NCBI GenBank assembly: GCA_002839095.1
Contig: PGXL01000001.1
Location: 186,001 to 250,000 of the forward strand
Reading direction: 5' to 3'
Source of the DNA: Tenericutes bacterium HGW-Tenericutes-2
Lineage (GTDB): Bacteria; Bacillota_I; Bacilli_A; Acholeplasmatales; Acholeplasmataceae
Length of the DNA stretch: 64,000 nt
Shown here: in pieces, positions 25,026 through 34,961 of the stretch
Numbering within the stretch: the first letter of the stretch is position 1
Layout: each line of letters starts with the position of its first letter
Position numbers and translations under genes: made by a program
Notes under the pieces: generated by a model
Told to the model about the DNA's origin: nothing
Database searches by the model: none
Seen by the model: only the letters and a program-made list of their open reading frames with translations

Positions 25026-25535
25026 TTATAGTGTGATCCAATATCTTCTAATATAACCATCTGTCTTGAAGACTTTGTTTTCAAGAACTCCTCCACAGGC
25101 TTCAATGGTTTTATAGGATGCTATGTTTTCATCGTTACATGTGATTAAGACTTTGGTTAGACGATGTTCTCTAGCCTTTTCTAGTACTAGTGATAGCATA
25201 AGCTTCCCGTAGCCTTGTTTTCTCTTATTAGGCTTGATGCCATACCCTATATGACTATTATACTTTAAAAGATCTTCATTGAGAAAGTATCTAAGATTGA
25301 TTGATCCATAGATTTCTTGATTTTCATCAATTAAGATGAAGGTTGTTGCTGGAACTCTGTTAACTGGATCAATCATATTCTTTTCATCCAATTCAATTCT
25401 TTCAATGAGCTCTTCAAAGGTTCTTTCTCTTGCTGAGCTTGCGGTTGGATAAATAAATTCATTACCCCAAGCTTCTATATAATCTAAATATGACTTTTTA
25501 TCTTCAAGTGTTGGTTTTCTTAATGTTAGCTTCAT
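25026..25535 (-). CDS. GNAT-family N-acetyltransferase
   Basis: A 169-residue GNAT protein. The acetyl-CoA binding region is visible as GYGIKPNKRKQGYGKLML (about residues 97-114), followed by the C-terminal CNDENIASYKTIEACGG motif typical of the RimJ/RimL-like group. It overlaps the htpG stop by 4 nt (ATGA). The substrate cannot be told from the sequence. Confidence 0.88.
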   Translation of the reverse strand: MKLTLRKPTLEDKKSYLDYIEAWGNEFIYPTASSARERTFEELIERIELDEKNMIDPVNRVPATTFILIDENQEIYGSINLRYFLNEDLLKYNSHIGYGIKPNKRKQGYGKLMLSLVLEKAREHRLTKVLITCNDENIASYKTIEACGGVLENKVFKTDGYIRRYWITL

Positions 25536-27406
25536 AGTTTTGATGATTCAATCATAAGCTTCACTAGGTTGTTAGCAAACTCAGTTGGATCTTCAATTGG
25601 AAGCCCTTCGATTAATAAAGCCTGATGATAAAGGATGGATGCATAATCATTAATCTTTTCATGATCCTTATCATAAATACTCTTTAATGCTGTAAATAGT
25701 TCGTGATCTGGATTGATTTCTAGAATCTTTTCAGCGTGGACTTCATTTTGATTTGGCATTTGTTTAAGAATTTTTTCCATTTCAAGACTTAATCCTTCAC
25801 CTGATACTAAGCACACAGCAGAACCTTTCAGTCTAGCTGATAGCTTAACGTCCTTAACCTTATCCTTTAATGCTTCCTTAATCGAAGATAAAATATCTTT
25901 ATTTTCTTTTTCCTTCTTCTTCAAATCCTTTTTCTTCGTATCATCAATTAAATCAGATTCCCCTTGTTGAATCGATTTAAATGGAACGTCTTGGTAGCTT
26001 TGTAGCACTTGAATCATAAATTCATCAATATCATCAGTAAATAGTAAAACTTCATAATCCTTTTCCTTCATCACATCCATTTGAGGAAGTGAAAGAATGG
26101 ATTGTTTCGATTTGCCTGTTGCATAATATATTGATTTTTGTTCTTCAGGCTTTCTTTCTATATATTCTTTAAATGAGATATATTCATCACTCTTTGATGT
26201 CTTAAATAAGATTAAATCCTGAAGCTTTTCCTTATTCATTCCAAATTGATCATAAAGTCCATATTTTAGGGTGATCTTGTATGCGTCATAGAACTTAATA
26301 TATTGCTCTCTATCGTGAAGTAGCATATTTTCTAACTCACTCTTGATTTTCTTTTCAAGGTGAGATGCTATTTTCTTTAATTGACGATCGTGCTGTAAAA
26401 GTTCTCTTGAAATATTTAAGGATAGATCTGCTGAATCTACTAAGCCCTTGACAAACTTAAAGTAATCTGGAATTAAATCCTTATTCTTGTTTTGGATAAA
26501 TACACCCTTTGAATAGAGTTGAAGTCCCTTTTCATAGTGTTCACTATAAAAATCATATGCTGGCTTTTTTGGAATAAATAACAATGCAGTATAAGTTAGC
26601 ATACCTTCAACATCCGTATGAATAACCTTTAATGGATCCTCAAAATCAGAGAATTGGTGCTTATAAAAAGCAAACATTTCCTCTTCTTTAATTTCAGCTT
26701 TCGCTTTTTTCCAAATTGGAATCATTTGGTTTAATGTTTCTTTTTCTAGCTTTTCCTTCTTATCCTCTGTCTTTTTAACCATCATATTAATTGGATAACG
26801 AACATAGTCGCTATATTTCTTAACTAAACTCTTGATGGTATACTCATTCGCAAACTTAGAAAAGTTTTCTTCATTTTCTTCATCATCATCTCTTAAATGT
26901 AATATAATTGTCGTACCAATTTCAGTTCTATCAATCTCTTCAATCGTATATGAATCTTCTCCCGATGAGCTCCAACGATAGCCTGATTTCGCATAGGGTG
27001 ATCTTGTTTCTACAATCACTTCCTTAGCAACCATAAATGACGAATAAAACCCAACACCAAATTGACCAATGATGTCTATTTCTTTATTCTCAATCTTTTC
27101 TAAAAATGCCTTTGAACCACTTTGTGCAATGGTTCCTAAGTTTTCTACAAGCTCTTCTTCAGTAAAACCAATACCGTTATCAGCGATCACTAATTTGTTA
27201 TCTGCTTCATTTGGGGTAATCCAAATTTCATAGGTATCTGATTCTACAAGTTCATCCGTTAAGGATAGGTAATGACGCTTATCAATCGCATCACTTGCGT
27301 TAGAAATAAGTTCTCTCAAGAATATTTCCTTTTGTGTATAGATTGAATGTGTCATTAAGTGTAATAGTTTTTGAGATTCTGTTTTAAAATTTTGTGTCTT
27401 TGCCAT
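25532..27406 (-). CDS. htpG: Chaperone protein HtpG (Hsp90)
   Basis: ATP-dependent chaperone of the Hsp90 family, 624 residues, full length. N-terminal GHKL ATPase motifs: ELISNASDAIDK (about 30-41), DNGIGFTEEEL and GQFGVGFYSSFMVA. A middle-domain NISRELLQHDRQLKKI segment is present. A clear promoter and ribosome site precede it. No CIRCE element was found. Confidence 0.98.
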   Translation of the reverse strand: MAKTQNFKTESQKLLHLMTHSIYTQKEIFLRELISNASDAIDKRHYLSLTDELVESDTYEIWITPNEADNKLVIADNGIGFTEEELVENLGTIAQSGSKAFLEKIENKEIDIIGQFGVGFYSSFMVAKEVIVETRSPYAKSGYRWSSSGEDSYTIEEIDRTEIGTTIILHLRDDDEENEENFSKFANEYTIKSLVKKYSDYVRYPINMMVKKTEDKKEKLEKETLNQMIPIWKKAKAEIKEEEMFAFYKHQFSDFEDPLKVIHTDVEGMLTYTALLFIPKKPAYDFYSEHYEKGLQLYSKGVFIQNKNKDLIPDYFKFVKGLVDSADLSLNISRELLQHDRQLKKIASHLEKKIKSELENMLLHDREQYIKFYDAYKITLKYGLYDQFGMNKEKLQDLILFKTSKSDEYISFKEYIERKPEEQKSIYYATGKSKQSILSLPQMDVMKEKDYEVLLFTDDIDEFMIQVLQSYQDVPFKSIQQGESDLIDDTKKKDLKKKEKENKDILSSIKEALKDKVKDVKLSARLKGSAVCLVSGEGLSLEMEKILKQMPNQNEVHAEKILEINPDHELFTALKSIYDKDHEKINDYASILYHQALLIEGLPIEDPTEFANNLVKLMIESSKL

Positions 27407-27426
27407 ATGATATCGCCTCCATAAAA

Positions 27427-27455
27427 ATTGTATTCAAAAATAATGTTCTTGTCAA
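27427..27455 (-). promoter_or_regulatory. Promoter of htpG
   Basis: TTGACA (27450-27455), 17-nt spacer, TACAAT (27427-27432) on the minus strand. Confidence 0.8.
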
Positions 27456-27477
27456 GTTTGATAACGATGAAAAAAGA

Positions 27478-27505
27478 AACGGGCTATTCTCTAGCCCGTT
27501 ATAAT
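27478..27505. terminator. Terminator after nrdJ
   Basis: Hairpin AACGGGCTA/TAGCCCGTT followed on the minus strand by a T-rich run, 13 nt after the ribonucleotide reductase gene. Confidence 0.85.
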
Positions 27506-27512
27506 TATTAGA

Positions 27513-29699
27513 TTAGATTGCACACTTTTCGTAATCACAATCATTGTTGTTACAATGGATACAACCTTGTTTCTTAATTAAGACATCGCCACATAATGGG
27601 CATAATTCTTTCTCAATTTTTTCAGGTGTATGACCACTTGAGGATACTGCAATGTGAGTCACATATTCCTTGACAACACCAGTCTTTTTATTAGTCCATT
27701 TTTCTTCCATATGAACATGTGGAGGAGTTGCAGGATTTAAGTCTTCAGTGTTTTCATTGATACCAGCAAGAATACCGATCTTCGCACATCTGTCTCTAAA
27801 TACAGTTGCACCCTTGAATCCTAGTTTCCATGCTGTCTTATAAATATCCATTACATCATCAACAGTTGCACTGTTATGAAGATTGAATGTTGAACTGATT
27901 GCTGTATCTACATATTTTTGAATAGTAGCTTGCACGTGTGCGCGTTCCATAAAGGATATGTTCTGCGAAGTAATCAATGCCCACTCTGGAAGTTTTTCTG
28001 GTTCAACTCCCATTGCTTTAGCTAATGCAACTGGTGTCTTTTCCCAAATGGTAATTGTTTTTTCTTCATCAAACATAGACACGATTCTTCTTGTATAATT
28101 AATTTGGAAGAATGGCTCTACACCGCCACTTACGCCTAGAATATTAGATATAGATCCTGTAGGAGCAATTGATAATAATCTTGAGTTTCTCATTCCATAT
28201 TTTCTAACAAGTTCATCTGTATCAGGGTCAATGCCTGTCTTATAAAATGATGAAGATGAAACCTTATTGTAATCAAATCTTGGGAAGCTTCCTAATTCCT
28301 TAGCACGTAGTGCAGATGCTTGAGTTGCGGAGTTTAACATTTTTTTCATCATCTTATCTAAGAACTCTAAGAATTCAGGACTACCATAAGGAAGTCTCAA
28401 ACTTAAAGCAAGGTCAGCTAGACCCATCACTCCAAGACCAACTTCTCGATATTGAATAACGTGTTCTCTTTGTTCAGGAAGTGCATGGCGATCGCCTAGC
28501 ATGGTTAGTAAATCATCAAGTGCACCAATCATTTCTTTTACTACAAAATCAAAGCGATCCCAATCATAAACAGCAGATTCAGTAAACGGGTTTTTAACAA
28601 ATGCATTTAAGTTAATGCTACCTAGATTACAAGATCCATGAGGCATTAATGGTTGTTCTCCACAAGGGTTAGTCGCAGTGAATTTAACATCGTTATATTC
28701 TGATAAAAAATGATAATCATTCATATGGTCAATGAATACAACACCTGGGTCTCCCATGGTGTGTGCAGCATAACCAACAAGCTTAAGTAAGTCCTTAGCA
28801 TTAATCTTTTTTTCAATAGATTCATAAGGTGTTTCAAAGCTCATTGTCCACATTTCATTATTTTCAACAGCATTCATGAAAGGATCTGTTATCGCGATTG
28901 AAATGTTTGCTCCATTGACTTTACTTAAATCAAGCTTAGTCGTAATAAAATCAATAATATCAGGATGATCAATATTTAATACAAGCATCAATGCACCACG
29001 GCGATTGTCTTGTTGTGTGTTTAGTGTCGTATGAGAATACTTTTCAGCGAATACCATCACGCCAGGTGTAGTATTCGATGAGTTATTCACCTTAGCGCCC
29101 TTTGGACGAATCTTAGATAGATTCATACCTTGGCCACCACCATAGCTATAGGTTCTAGCTATTTGATAGTCAACCTTATAAATGCTTTCAAGTGAATCTT
29201 CAGGGTCTTGTGTAACATAACAGTTACTTCCTGTAATATTCCCTTCTCTACCGATTGCATAAAGGTTTCTGCCACCAAAAATAGCTTCTTTTCTTCTTAA
29301 TATCTTTTCAAGAGATGAGTTTCCAAAAGCAATACGCTTAATAAACTCTTTCTTTCCTTCTCCTGGAATTAAATACTTGTTTAGGATCAAGTCTTGACGA
29401 TCGTCGTTATCTCCCCATGGATTGTCACGATCAGTCTTTTGTTTTTCTCTATACTTAATATAGGATCTAGCAGCATCATAATGCTTCTTCTTCATTAAGT
29501 AGAGTTCAACATCATCCTGTATAGTTTCAATACTTACATCTTGAGTCTTTGGATATGCCTTAGTAATCTCTGTAGCCTGCTTTAAGCATTCGTCATCAGT
29601 AAATGAAATTCCGACGCTTTTGTAGGCTTTTTGCATTGCGTTAGCAATCTTGTTTAAATCGAACGGTTCTACAGCACCATTTCTTTTTACAACATTCAT
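27513..29699 (-). CDS. nrdJ: Adenosylcobalamin-dependent (class II) ribonucleoside-diphosphate reductase
   Basis: Makes deoxyribonucleotides using B12 as radical source, so it works with or without oxygen. The 728-residue protein has an N-terminal ATP-cone (about residues 1-90), the substrate-site motif NPCGEQPLMPHGSCNLGSIN, and a C-terminal cysteine-rich zinc-finger-like tail (CPLCGD, then CIHCNNNDC) characteristic of this class. I use the ATG at 29699 (GGTGGA 6 nt upstream). It is monocistronic. With KamDE it gives the cell a demand for adenosylcobalamin that fits the B12 uptake operon at 6321-8880. Confidence 0.95.
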   Translation of the reverse strand: MNVVKRNGAVEPFDLNKIANAMQKAYKSVGISFTDDECLKQATEITKAYPKTQDVSIETIQDDVELYLMKKKHYDAARSYIKYREKQKTDRDNPWGDNDDRQDLILNKYLIPGEGKKEFIKRIAFGNSSLEKILRRKEAIFGGRNLYAIGREGNITGSNCYVTQDPEDSLESIYKVDYQIARTYSYGGGQGMNLSKIRPKGAKVNNSSNTTPGVMVFAEKYSHTTLNTQQDNRRGALMLVLNIDHPDIIDFITTKLDLSKVNGANISIAITDPFMNAVENNEMWTMSFETPYESIEKKINAKDLLKLVGYAAHTMGDPGVVFIDHMNDYHFLSEYNDVKFTATNPCGEQPLMPHGSCNLGSINLNAFVKNPFTESAVYDWDRFDFVVKEMIGALDDLLTMLGDRHALPEQREHVIQYREVGLGVMGLADLALSLRLPYGSPEFLEFLDKMMKKMLNSATQASALRAKELGSFPRFDYNKVSSSSFYKTGIDPDTDELVRKYGMRNSRLLSIAPTGSISNILGVSGGVEPFFQINYTRRIVSMFDEEKTITIWEKTPVALAKAMGVEPEKLPEWALITSQNISFMERAHVQATIQKYVDTAISSTFNLHNSATVDDVMDIYKTAWKLGFKGATVFRDRCAKIGILAGINENTEDLNPATPPHVHMEEKWTNKKTGVVKEYVTHIAVSSSGHTPEKIEKELCPLCGDVLIKKQGCIHCNNNDCDYEKCAI

Positions 29700-30113
29700 A
29701 TAATCCACCTCTTCTATTCTAAATCCCCTAAAACCGTATCCCTGAAAATACAAAACGGTTTAGTAGTATTATAAACTTTTATCGCCTCTAATTCAACAAC
29801 AAATGCTCACATAATTTAGTATTTTTTTTAACTTTATTGATACTACGTATCAGTACTTTCAAAGTGAAGTAAATCGAAATCGCTCTATAATGGGGATAAC
29901 CCCAATGTAAACTAAATGTAAGATTTTCTTAATTTATAAATCTGAAATAAAGAATTTACACTTATAATTTAAAGAAATTTCAATTAATTATCTTGAGTTC
30001 AATGTTTCCTTAAGTTTCCGTATTTTTGTCTACTTGACTACATTCAATTCAACTACTCCTTTTTATGTAAAAATGGTGTGCAAAAAGGTATAATATAAGT
30101 AGACGAGGTAACT
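29700..30113. other. 414-nt divergent intergenic region
   Basis: Holds the nrdJ promoter on the minus strand (TTGAAT 29791-29796, 17 nt, TATAAT 29768-29773) and a TATAAT at about 30090 for the plus-strand helicase gene, with no good -35. A GATAC/GTATC inverted repeat and a GGGGATAACCCC hairpin lie in between. I see no clear NrdR box pair and no small ORF. Confidence 0.6.
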
Positions 30114-32453
30114 ATGAAATTATTTAGAGTCGGTGTTGGAGAGCTAGTCTCTTTTCTTTACTCAAGTGGAGATTTAAGCAGTGAAACATTTCAAAACGTC
30201 TCCCTACTCGAAGGAACGAAGGCACACCAATATCTTCAAAGTAAATATCAATCAACTGATCAAGCTGAAATACCTATTTCTTATACTTTTTCAAATGATG
30301 ATCTTGAAATCACACTGTCTGGTAGAATAGATGGTATTTTGTCTATCGATGGTGCGCTAGTACTCGAAGAAATCAAATCAACAAGATTTCCAATATTTGA
30401 CGAGCGTTTTGAATTAAATAACGAGCATCTTGCTCAATTAAAGATGTATGCATATATGTACATGAAAAATAATCATTTAGATGATGTGCTTGGTAGAGTG
30501 ACATATATTCAGTTAAGTGACTATAAAACAAGACATTTTGAGTTTATTTTTGATATCGACTTATTAAAGGATTTCTTTGAATCCAGTTTAATTCGATATA
30601 CAGAGTGGCTACTCAAGCTTTATGAGCATAATGAAAGAAAAAAAGAATCCTTAAAAAACTTATACTTTCCATTTGATCAATATCGTCGTGGTCAAAGAGA
30701 AATGATGGCAGCAGTTTATCAAACGATGATGGAGGATGACATATTATATGCAATCGCTCCTACTGGTATCGGAAAGACGATGGCAAGTCTTTTCGCAACC
30801 CTTAAGTCACTTCATGAGGATAATCAAAAAATATTTTATTTATCCGCGAAGACTCAAGGAAAAAAGGTAGCACTGGATACAATGGACATGCTACATGAAT
30901 CCGGATTAGAAATGAAGACCCTAGAAATCACTTCGAAGGATACTATTTGCTTTCTAGATAAAAGAGATTGCGACCCAGAAAAATGTCCATTTGCTAAAGG
31001 CTTTTTCGATAGATTACAAGTAGCCATGGTTGATATATTTGATCATGAAACCTTAATGACTAGAGATGTAGTGGAAAGATATGCAAGAAAACACATCGTT
31101 TGTCCATTCGAGTTTTCTTTATATGTTTCATACTTTGTAGATGTCATTATCTGCGACTACAACTACGTATTTGACCCTAGAAGCCATTTAATCCGTTACT
31201 TTGATGAAGATAACTATAAGCCTTTAATACTTGTAGATGAGGCACATAATATGATTTCAAGATCAAGGGATATGTATTCAGCAACTCTAGTCAGATCTGA
31301 TTTTATTAAGCTTAGACGACTCGCTAATAAGATAAAACCAACAATCAGAAATGCAGTTAAGAAAGTACTAGATCAGTTCGATTTATTTCAGGAACAGCTA
31401 GAACTATCTTCTTTCCTTTCCTTTAAAACCTTAAATGAATCCTTTTTAGATTCAATATTTAACCTCATGAAAAAAATAGAAAACGGAATCAAGGAAAATC
31501 CTAAATACCCAAAAAAGACTGATGTGATTGAAGGGTACCTTGCATTGTTAGGATTTACTCGTATTTTTGAATACTATAATGATGCCTATGTAACTAATGT
31601 TGAAAGATTATCTGATGATGATCTATCGATTACTATTCAATGCTTGGATGCATCAGAATTCATTTTAGATACCGTTAAGAATAAGACATATGGTTCTGTA
31701 TTCTTTAGTGCTACACTTTATCCAATTGAATATTATAAAGAATTAATTACCTGTGGATACGGTGAGACACTTAAAATAAGAAGTCCATTTGATTCTAATC
31801 GACTCAAATTAGTCGTCATGAATCAAATATCAACAAGATACCAGGATCGATTGAACTCTATTCAACAGGTGATTGAAACCATAGAATCTGTATTATCCTC
31901 AAAAAAGGGTAATTATATCGTATTTTTCCCAAGCTATCAATATATGAATCAAGTGATTGAAAATCTACCCTTAGATATCGATGCAGATTTAATCGTTCAA
32001 GAACGAGAAATGGATCAAAGGCTCAGAGATTTAATTGTTGAAAGATTTAAAAACTATAATGATCAATCACAGCTCGCATTTTTCGTTATGGGTGGTATGT
32101 TTGCTGAAGGTATCGATTATGTTGGTGATATGCTAAATGGAGTCATCATCGTAGGTGTTGGTCTACCTCAGTTAAGCGAATCCAATAACCAACTCAAGGA
32201 TTATTATCAAGAGAAGTTTTCTAAAGGCTTTGAATATGCTTATACCTATCAAGGAATGAATAAGGTGATTCAAGCGGTTGGAAGAGTGATTAGAACAGAT
32301 TTGGATTATGGTATAGCTATTCTAATTGATGATCGTTTCAATACACCTTTATATAAAAAACTATTTCCTATGGAATGGAAAAAGTACGAAATCATTAATC
32401 ATCCAAAATATTTAAAGAAGAGTCTTGATATATTTTGGGATAAGTTCAAGTAG
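30114..32453 (+). CDS. XPD/DinG-family DNA helicase with N-terminal PD-(D/E)XK nuclease domain
   Basis: A 779-residue protein. Residues 1-170 look like a RecB/Cas4-type nuclease: GRIDGIL gives Asp73 and LEEIKST gives Glu86 and Lys88, the PD-(D/E)XK triad. The rest is a superfamily 2 helicase with Walker A APTGIGKTM, a DEAH box (VDEAHN), a cysteine group (CFLDKRDCDPEKC and a later HIVCPF) expected to bind a 4Fe-4S cluster, and a motif VI QAVGRVIRT. Likely acts in DNA repair. It is followed 24 nt later by a SRAP protein, so the two are probably co-expressed. Confidence 0.9.
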   Translation: MKLFRVGVGELVSFLYSSGDLSSETFQNVSLLEGTKAHQYLQSKYQSTDQAEIPISYTFSNDDLEITLSGRIDGILSIDGALVLEEIKSTRFPIFDERFELNNEHLAQLKMYAYMYMKNNHLDDVLGRVTYIQLSDYKTRHFEFIFDIDLLKDFFESSLIRYTEWLLKLYEHNERKKESLKNLYFPFDQYRRGQREMMAAVYQTMMEDDILYAIAPTGIGKTMASLFATLKSLHEDNQKIFYLSAKTQGKKVALDTMDMLHESGLEMKTLEITSKDTICFLDKRDCDPEKCPFAKGFFDRLQVAMVDIFDHETLMTRDVVERYARKHIVCPFEFSLYVSYFVDVIICDYNYVFDPRSHLIRYFDEDNYKPLILVDEAHNMISRSRDMYSATLVRSDFIKLRRLANKIKPTIRNAVKKVLDQFDLFQEQLELSSFLSFKTLNESFLDSIFNLMKKIENGIKENPKYPKKTDVIEGYLALLGFTRIFEYYNDAYVTNVERLSDDDLSITIQCLDASEFILDTVKNKTYGSVFFSATLYPIEYYKELITCGYGETLKIRSPFDSNRLKLVVMNQISTRYQDRLNSIQQVIETIESVLSSKKGNYIVFFPSYQYMNQVIENLPLDIDADLIVQEREMDQRLRDLIVERFKNYNDQSQLAFFVMGGMFAEGIDYVGDMLNGVIIVGVGLPQLSESNNQLKDYYQEKFSKGFEYAYTYQGMNKVIQAVGRVIRTDLDYGIAILIDDRFNTPLYKKLFPMEWKKYEIINHPKYLKKSLDIFWDKFK

Positions 32454-32477
32454 TATAATAGGGTTGAGGTGAGCTTT

Positions 32478-33158
32478 ATGTGCGGAAGATTTACAATAAC
32501 TATTGATTTAGAGGATTTAAGAGAATATTTAGTCGATCATTTTGATATTACTGAACTCAAAAGTGAATTTGAGCTTCCTAGATATAACATCGCACCAACT
32601 CAAGATGTCATCACTATTATTAATGATGGATCTAAAAATAGAGTTGGATTACTCAAATGGGGATTGATTCCACCTTTTGCTAAGGATGAAAAGATTGGTG
32701 CATCGATGATCAATGCTAAATCTGAAACATTGATGGAAAAGCCTTCGTTTCGATCTTCTTTCCAAACCAAGCGTTGCGTCATTCTAGCTGATAGCTTTTA
32801 TGAATGGAAAAGAGAAGAGAATAAAAAAACACCCATGCGCATTGGATTAAATAACAATCAAATTTTTCCGATGGCTGGTTTGTGGTCTACATTTACTAGA
32901 CCTGATGGTACAAAGATACATTCTACAACTATAATTACTACCCATGCCAATGAGCTCATGAGTGAAATCCATGATCGTATGCCTGTCATTCTAGATGATC
33001 AAGAGGTTGCGACTTGGTTGAATCCTAGAATTCAAGATTTAAATATGCTATCAAAGATGCTAAAGCCCTATGAGTCAAAAGCTATGTATTCATATAAAGT
33101 AAGTCCAATTGTGAATAATGCTAGAAACGAAGTTAAGGAATGCATTCTAAAAATATGA
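32478..33158 (+). CDS. SRAP/YedK (HMCES)-family abasic-site crosslinking protein
   Basis: Binds abasic sites in single-stranded DNA through Cys2, protecting them. The start at 32478 is chosen because the chain must begin Met-Cys (MCGRFT), and GAGGTGAG lies upstream; a GTG three codons earlier would hide the catalytic cysteine. Other family residues visible are the Asn in INAKSET, the Glu in FYEWKR, and the His in SEIHDRMPVIL. 226 residues, normal length. Confidence 0.94.
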   Translation: MCGRFTITIDLEDLREYLVDHFDITELKSEFELPRYNIAPTQDVITIINDGSKNRVGLLKWGLIPPFAKDEKIGASMINAKSETLMEKPSFRSSFQTKRCVILADSFYEWKREENKKTPMRIGLNNNQIFPMAGLWSTFTRPDGTKIHSTTIITTHANELMSEIHDRMPVILDDQEVATWLNPRIQDLNMLSKMLKPYESKAMYSYKVSPIVNNARNEVKECILKI

Positions 33159-33193
33159 AAAAAACCTCAGTTCGATATGAATTGGGGTTTTTC
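33158..33193. terminator. Terminator after the SRAP gene
   Basis: AAAACC(T)CA paired with TTGGGGTTTTT, directly after the stop codon on the plus strand. Confidence 0.75.
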
Positions 33194-33244
33194 ATTATGG
33201 TTATTTAGATTCTATACCAAAGAGAATTATGGGATTATAGCTTT

Positions 33245-33616
33245 TCACAATTCCCCTTTTTTAAATGGATCCGGTTTATATATTTTAAAATAAATATCTC
33301 TTGTTCTTAACTCGCCATCATCTACCAAGTCTTGCAATCGAAAGGTCTCATCGCCTCTTTTTATCTCGTATCCAATATCATTTAGTGTATTCCCACAAGC
33401 TGAACCAAAATACCCGAAATTATATTTATCAATGGTGATATTTCCTACAACAGCAAAACAAGTATATCTTTCTCTATAAAATTCATAGCCATTTAATGTT
33501 CCTACGTGTTCTCCAGCTATCCCTTCAAGATTATCATTAATCACTGTTTTTTGACATCCGAAAAGAAGGAAACTTAAAGATAAGACTAGAACAAAATCAA
33601 TAATTCTTTTATTCAT
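33245..33616 (-). CDS. Lipoprotein of unknown function
   Basis: A 123-residue lipoprotein with lipobox LFGC. I use the ATG at 33616 (MNKRIIDF), which gives a normal signal peptide and an 8-nt overlap with the preceding lipoprotein gene; a longer reading inside that gene would bury the signal. The mature part has two cysteines (ERYTCFAV and GSACGN) and ends KPDPFKKGEL. No family recognised. The overlap suggests coupled translation with 33609-33974. Confidence 0.75.
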   Translation of the reverse strand: MNKRIIDFVLVLSLSFLLFGCQKTVINDNLEGIAGEHVGTLNGYEFYRERYTCFAVVGNITIDKYNFGYFGSACGNTLNDIGYEIKRGDETFRLQDLVDDGELRTRDIYFKIYKPDPFKKGEL

Positions 33617-33974
33617 TTTTACAGCTTGAAATAATCTCCATCTCAACCAAATCATTACCAGTAAATAAATTGAGTCTTGATCCTGATTGAAGATCATAAT
33701 AGTCTTCCTTATATTGAACGATATAGTTTTCTAGATGATACAATCCGATGGTACATGATGTACCCTTATCGCTTTTTACAGGAAATCCAATCAATGGATA
33801 AATCTTTTCCTCATCAATTTCTGTACGCTTGTAAATTTCATAATTGCTTCCAGTATAAAAAACAGTAAACAATTCACTTTCAGGATTTTCAAGTGGTTCA
33901 ACTATACTTGTACAACCTAAAAGAGTAATCATCAAAATGAAAATCAAAAAACTTAAACCAACTTTTTTCATCAA
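33609..33974 (-). CDS. Lipoprotein of unknown function
   Basis: A 121-residue lipoprotein, signal peptide with lipobox LLGC. Mature domain has two cysteines (GTSCTIG and SSCKNE at the very end). GGGGAGG lies 8 nt upstream of the ATG pair. Forms a two-gene unit with 33245-33616. No known family; both could be small secreted beta proteins, but nothing more can be said. Confidence 0.75.
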   Translation of the reverse strand: MMKKVGLSFLIFILMITLLGCTSIVEPLENPESELFTVFYTGSNYEIYKRTEIDEEKIYPLIGFPVKSDKGTSCTIGLYHLENYIVQYKEDYYDLQSGSRLNLFTGNDLVEMEIISSCKNE

Positions 33975-34071
33975 AATACCCTCCCCAGATTTATATAATA
34001 TGATTTAATTGATTGCTAAACTCGTGTTGTTATGTGTATATTATATAATATTTGTCAAAATTTGTTATCTA

Positions 34072-34866
34072 TCATCTTTTTAAAGTAGCTTTAATTGAAT
34101 AGGATAGAGGTAGCTGATTGTTGAATTGTTTATATTTAAATAAGTACGGCTTCACTTCATCCATATTGCCATTTTGCCAAAACAGAGTATCAAACTCGTG
34201 CAAATAATTAATTTCTAGTCCAGCCTCAATTAATGCATTGATAATATCACTAAATGAATGATTCCACCAAAAGTTTTTAGCGTACTTCACATCACTGGCA
34301 TAGCCACCAATCTCATCTGCCTCATCTGCTTTTACATTGAAATAGTCATACTTTAATTTTGTTTCTCCAATAGATAATAGGTCTTCATCAAATAAATGAA
34401 AAAATGGATGAGAATCATAAACATAGAAATATCCATCATCCTTCATCATACTTCTAACAACCTTAGCCCATTTTTTTAAATCAGGGAGCCATCCAAGTAC
34501 ACCTTCTGATGTGAAGACAATATCATACTTCTCATGATGAATTTCATCAAGCTTTAAGACATCAGACTCGATAAATGAAACATGATTCATTTTGAAATCT
34601 TTCGCTAATTCATTTGCATAATACACATTGGATTCTGATAAATCTACACCAACAGCTTGATCTAACCCAAGTCTAGCTAACGAGATTGTATCTGCTCCTG
34701 TATTACATTGCAAATGGAGTAATGATTTACCCTTGATATCACCAAGTTCATTGATAATATTTTCATTGATATGTATTTTATGATCTGAAAGTCTTTTTTT
34801 GTAGTGCTCGTAGTGATCCTTAGATAGCATACTCCAAGCTTTTTTGTTTTCATTAATTTCCTTCAT
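34072..34866 (-). CDS. Class I SAM-dependent methyltransferase
   Basis: A 264-residue methyltransferase. Motif I is LLHLQCNTGADT (about 50-61) with the acidic loop GVDLSESN after it, then DIVFTSEGVLGWLPDL. The ATG at 34866 is preferred because AAGGAG lies 9 nt upstream; a TTG two codons earlier is too close to that site. Similar proteins are annotated only as generic methyltransferases, so substrate is unknown. Stands alone. Confidence 0.88.
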   Translation of the reverse strand: MKEINENKKAWSMLSKDHYEHYKKRLSDHKIHINENIINELGDIKGKSLLHLQCNTGADTISLARLGLDQAVGVDLSESNVYYANELAKDFKMNHVSFIESDVLKLDEIHHEKYDIVFTSEGVLGWLPDLKKWAKVVRSMMKDDGYFYVYDSHPFFHLFDEDLLSIGETKLKYDYFNVKADEADEIGGYASDVKYAKNFWWNHSFSDIINALIEAGLEINYLHEFDTLFWQNGNMDEVKPYLFKYKQFNNQLPLSYSIKATLKR

Positions 34867-34920
34867 CTTCAATTTCTCCTTGTTTGTTAACTATGTCAAT
34901 TATATCATATCTAAATAGAG

Positions 34921-34951
34921 AAAAAAGATACCACATTGTGATATCCTTTTA
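34921..34951. terminator. Terminator after the tetR gene
   Basis: Imperfect GATACCAC/GTGATATC hairpin followed by TTTTTT on the minus strand. Confidence 0.7.
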
Positions 34952-34961
34952 GTTCTTCATC

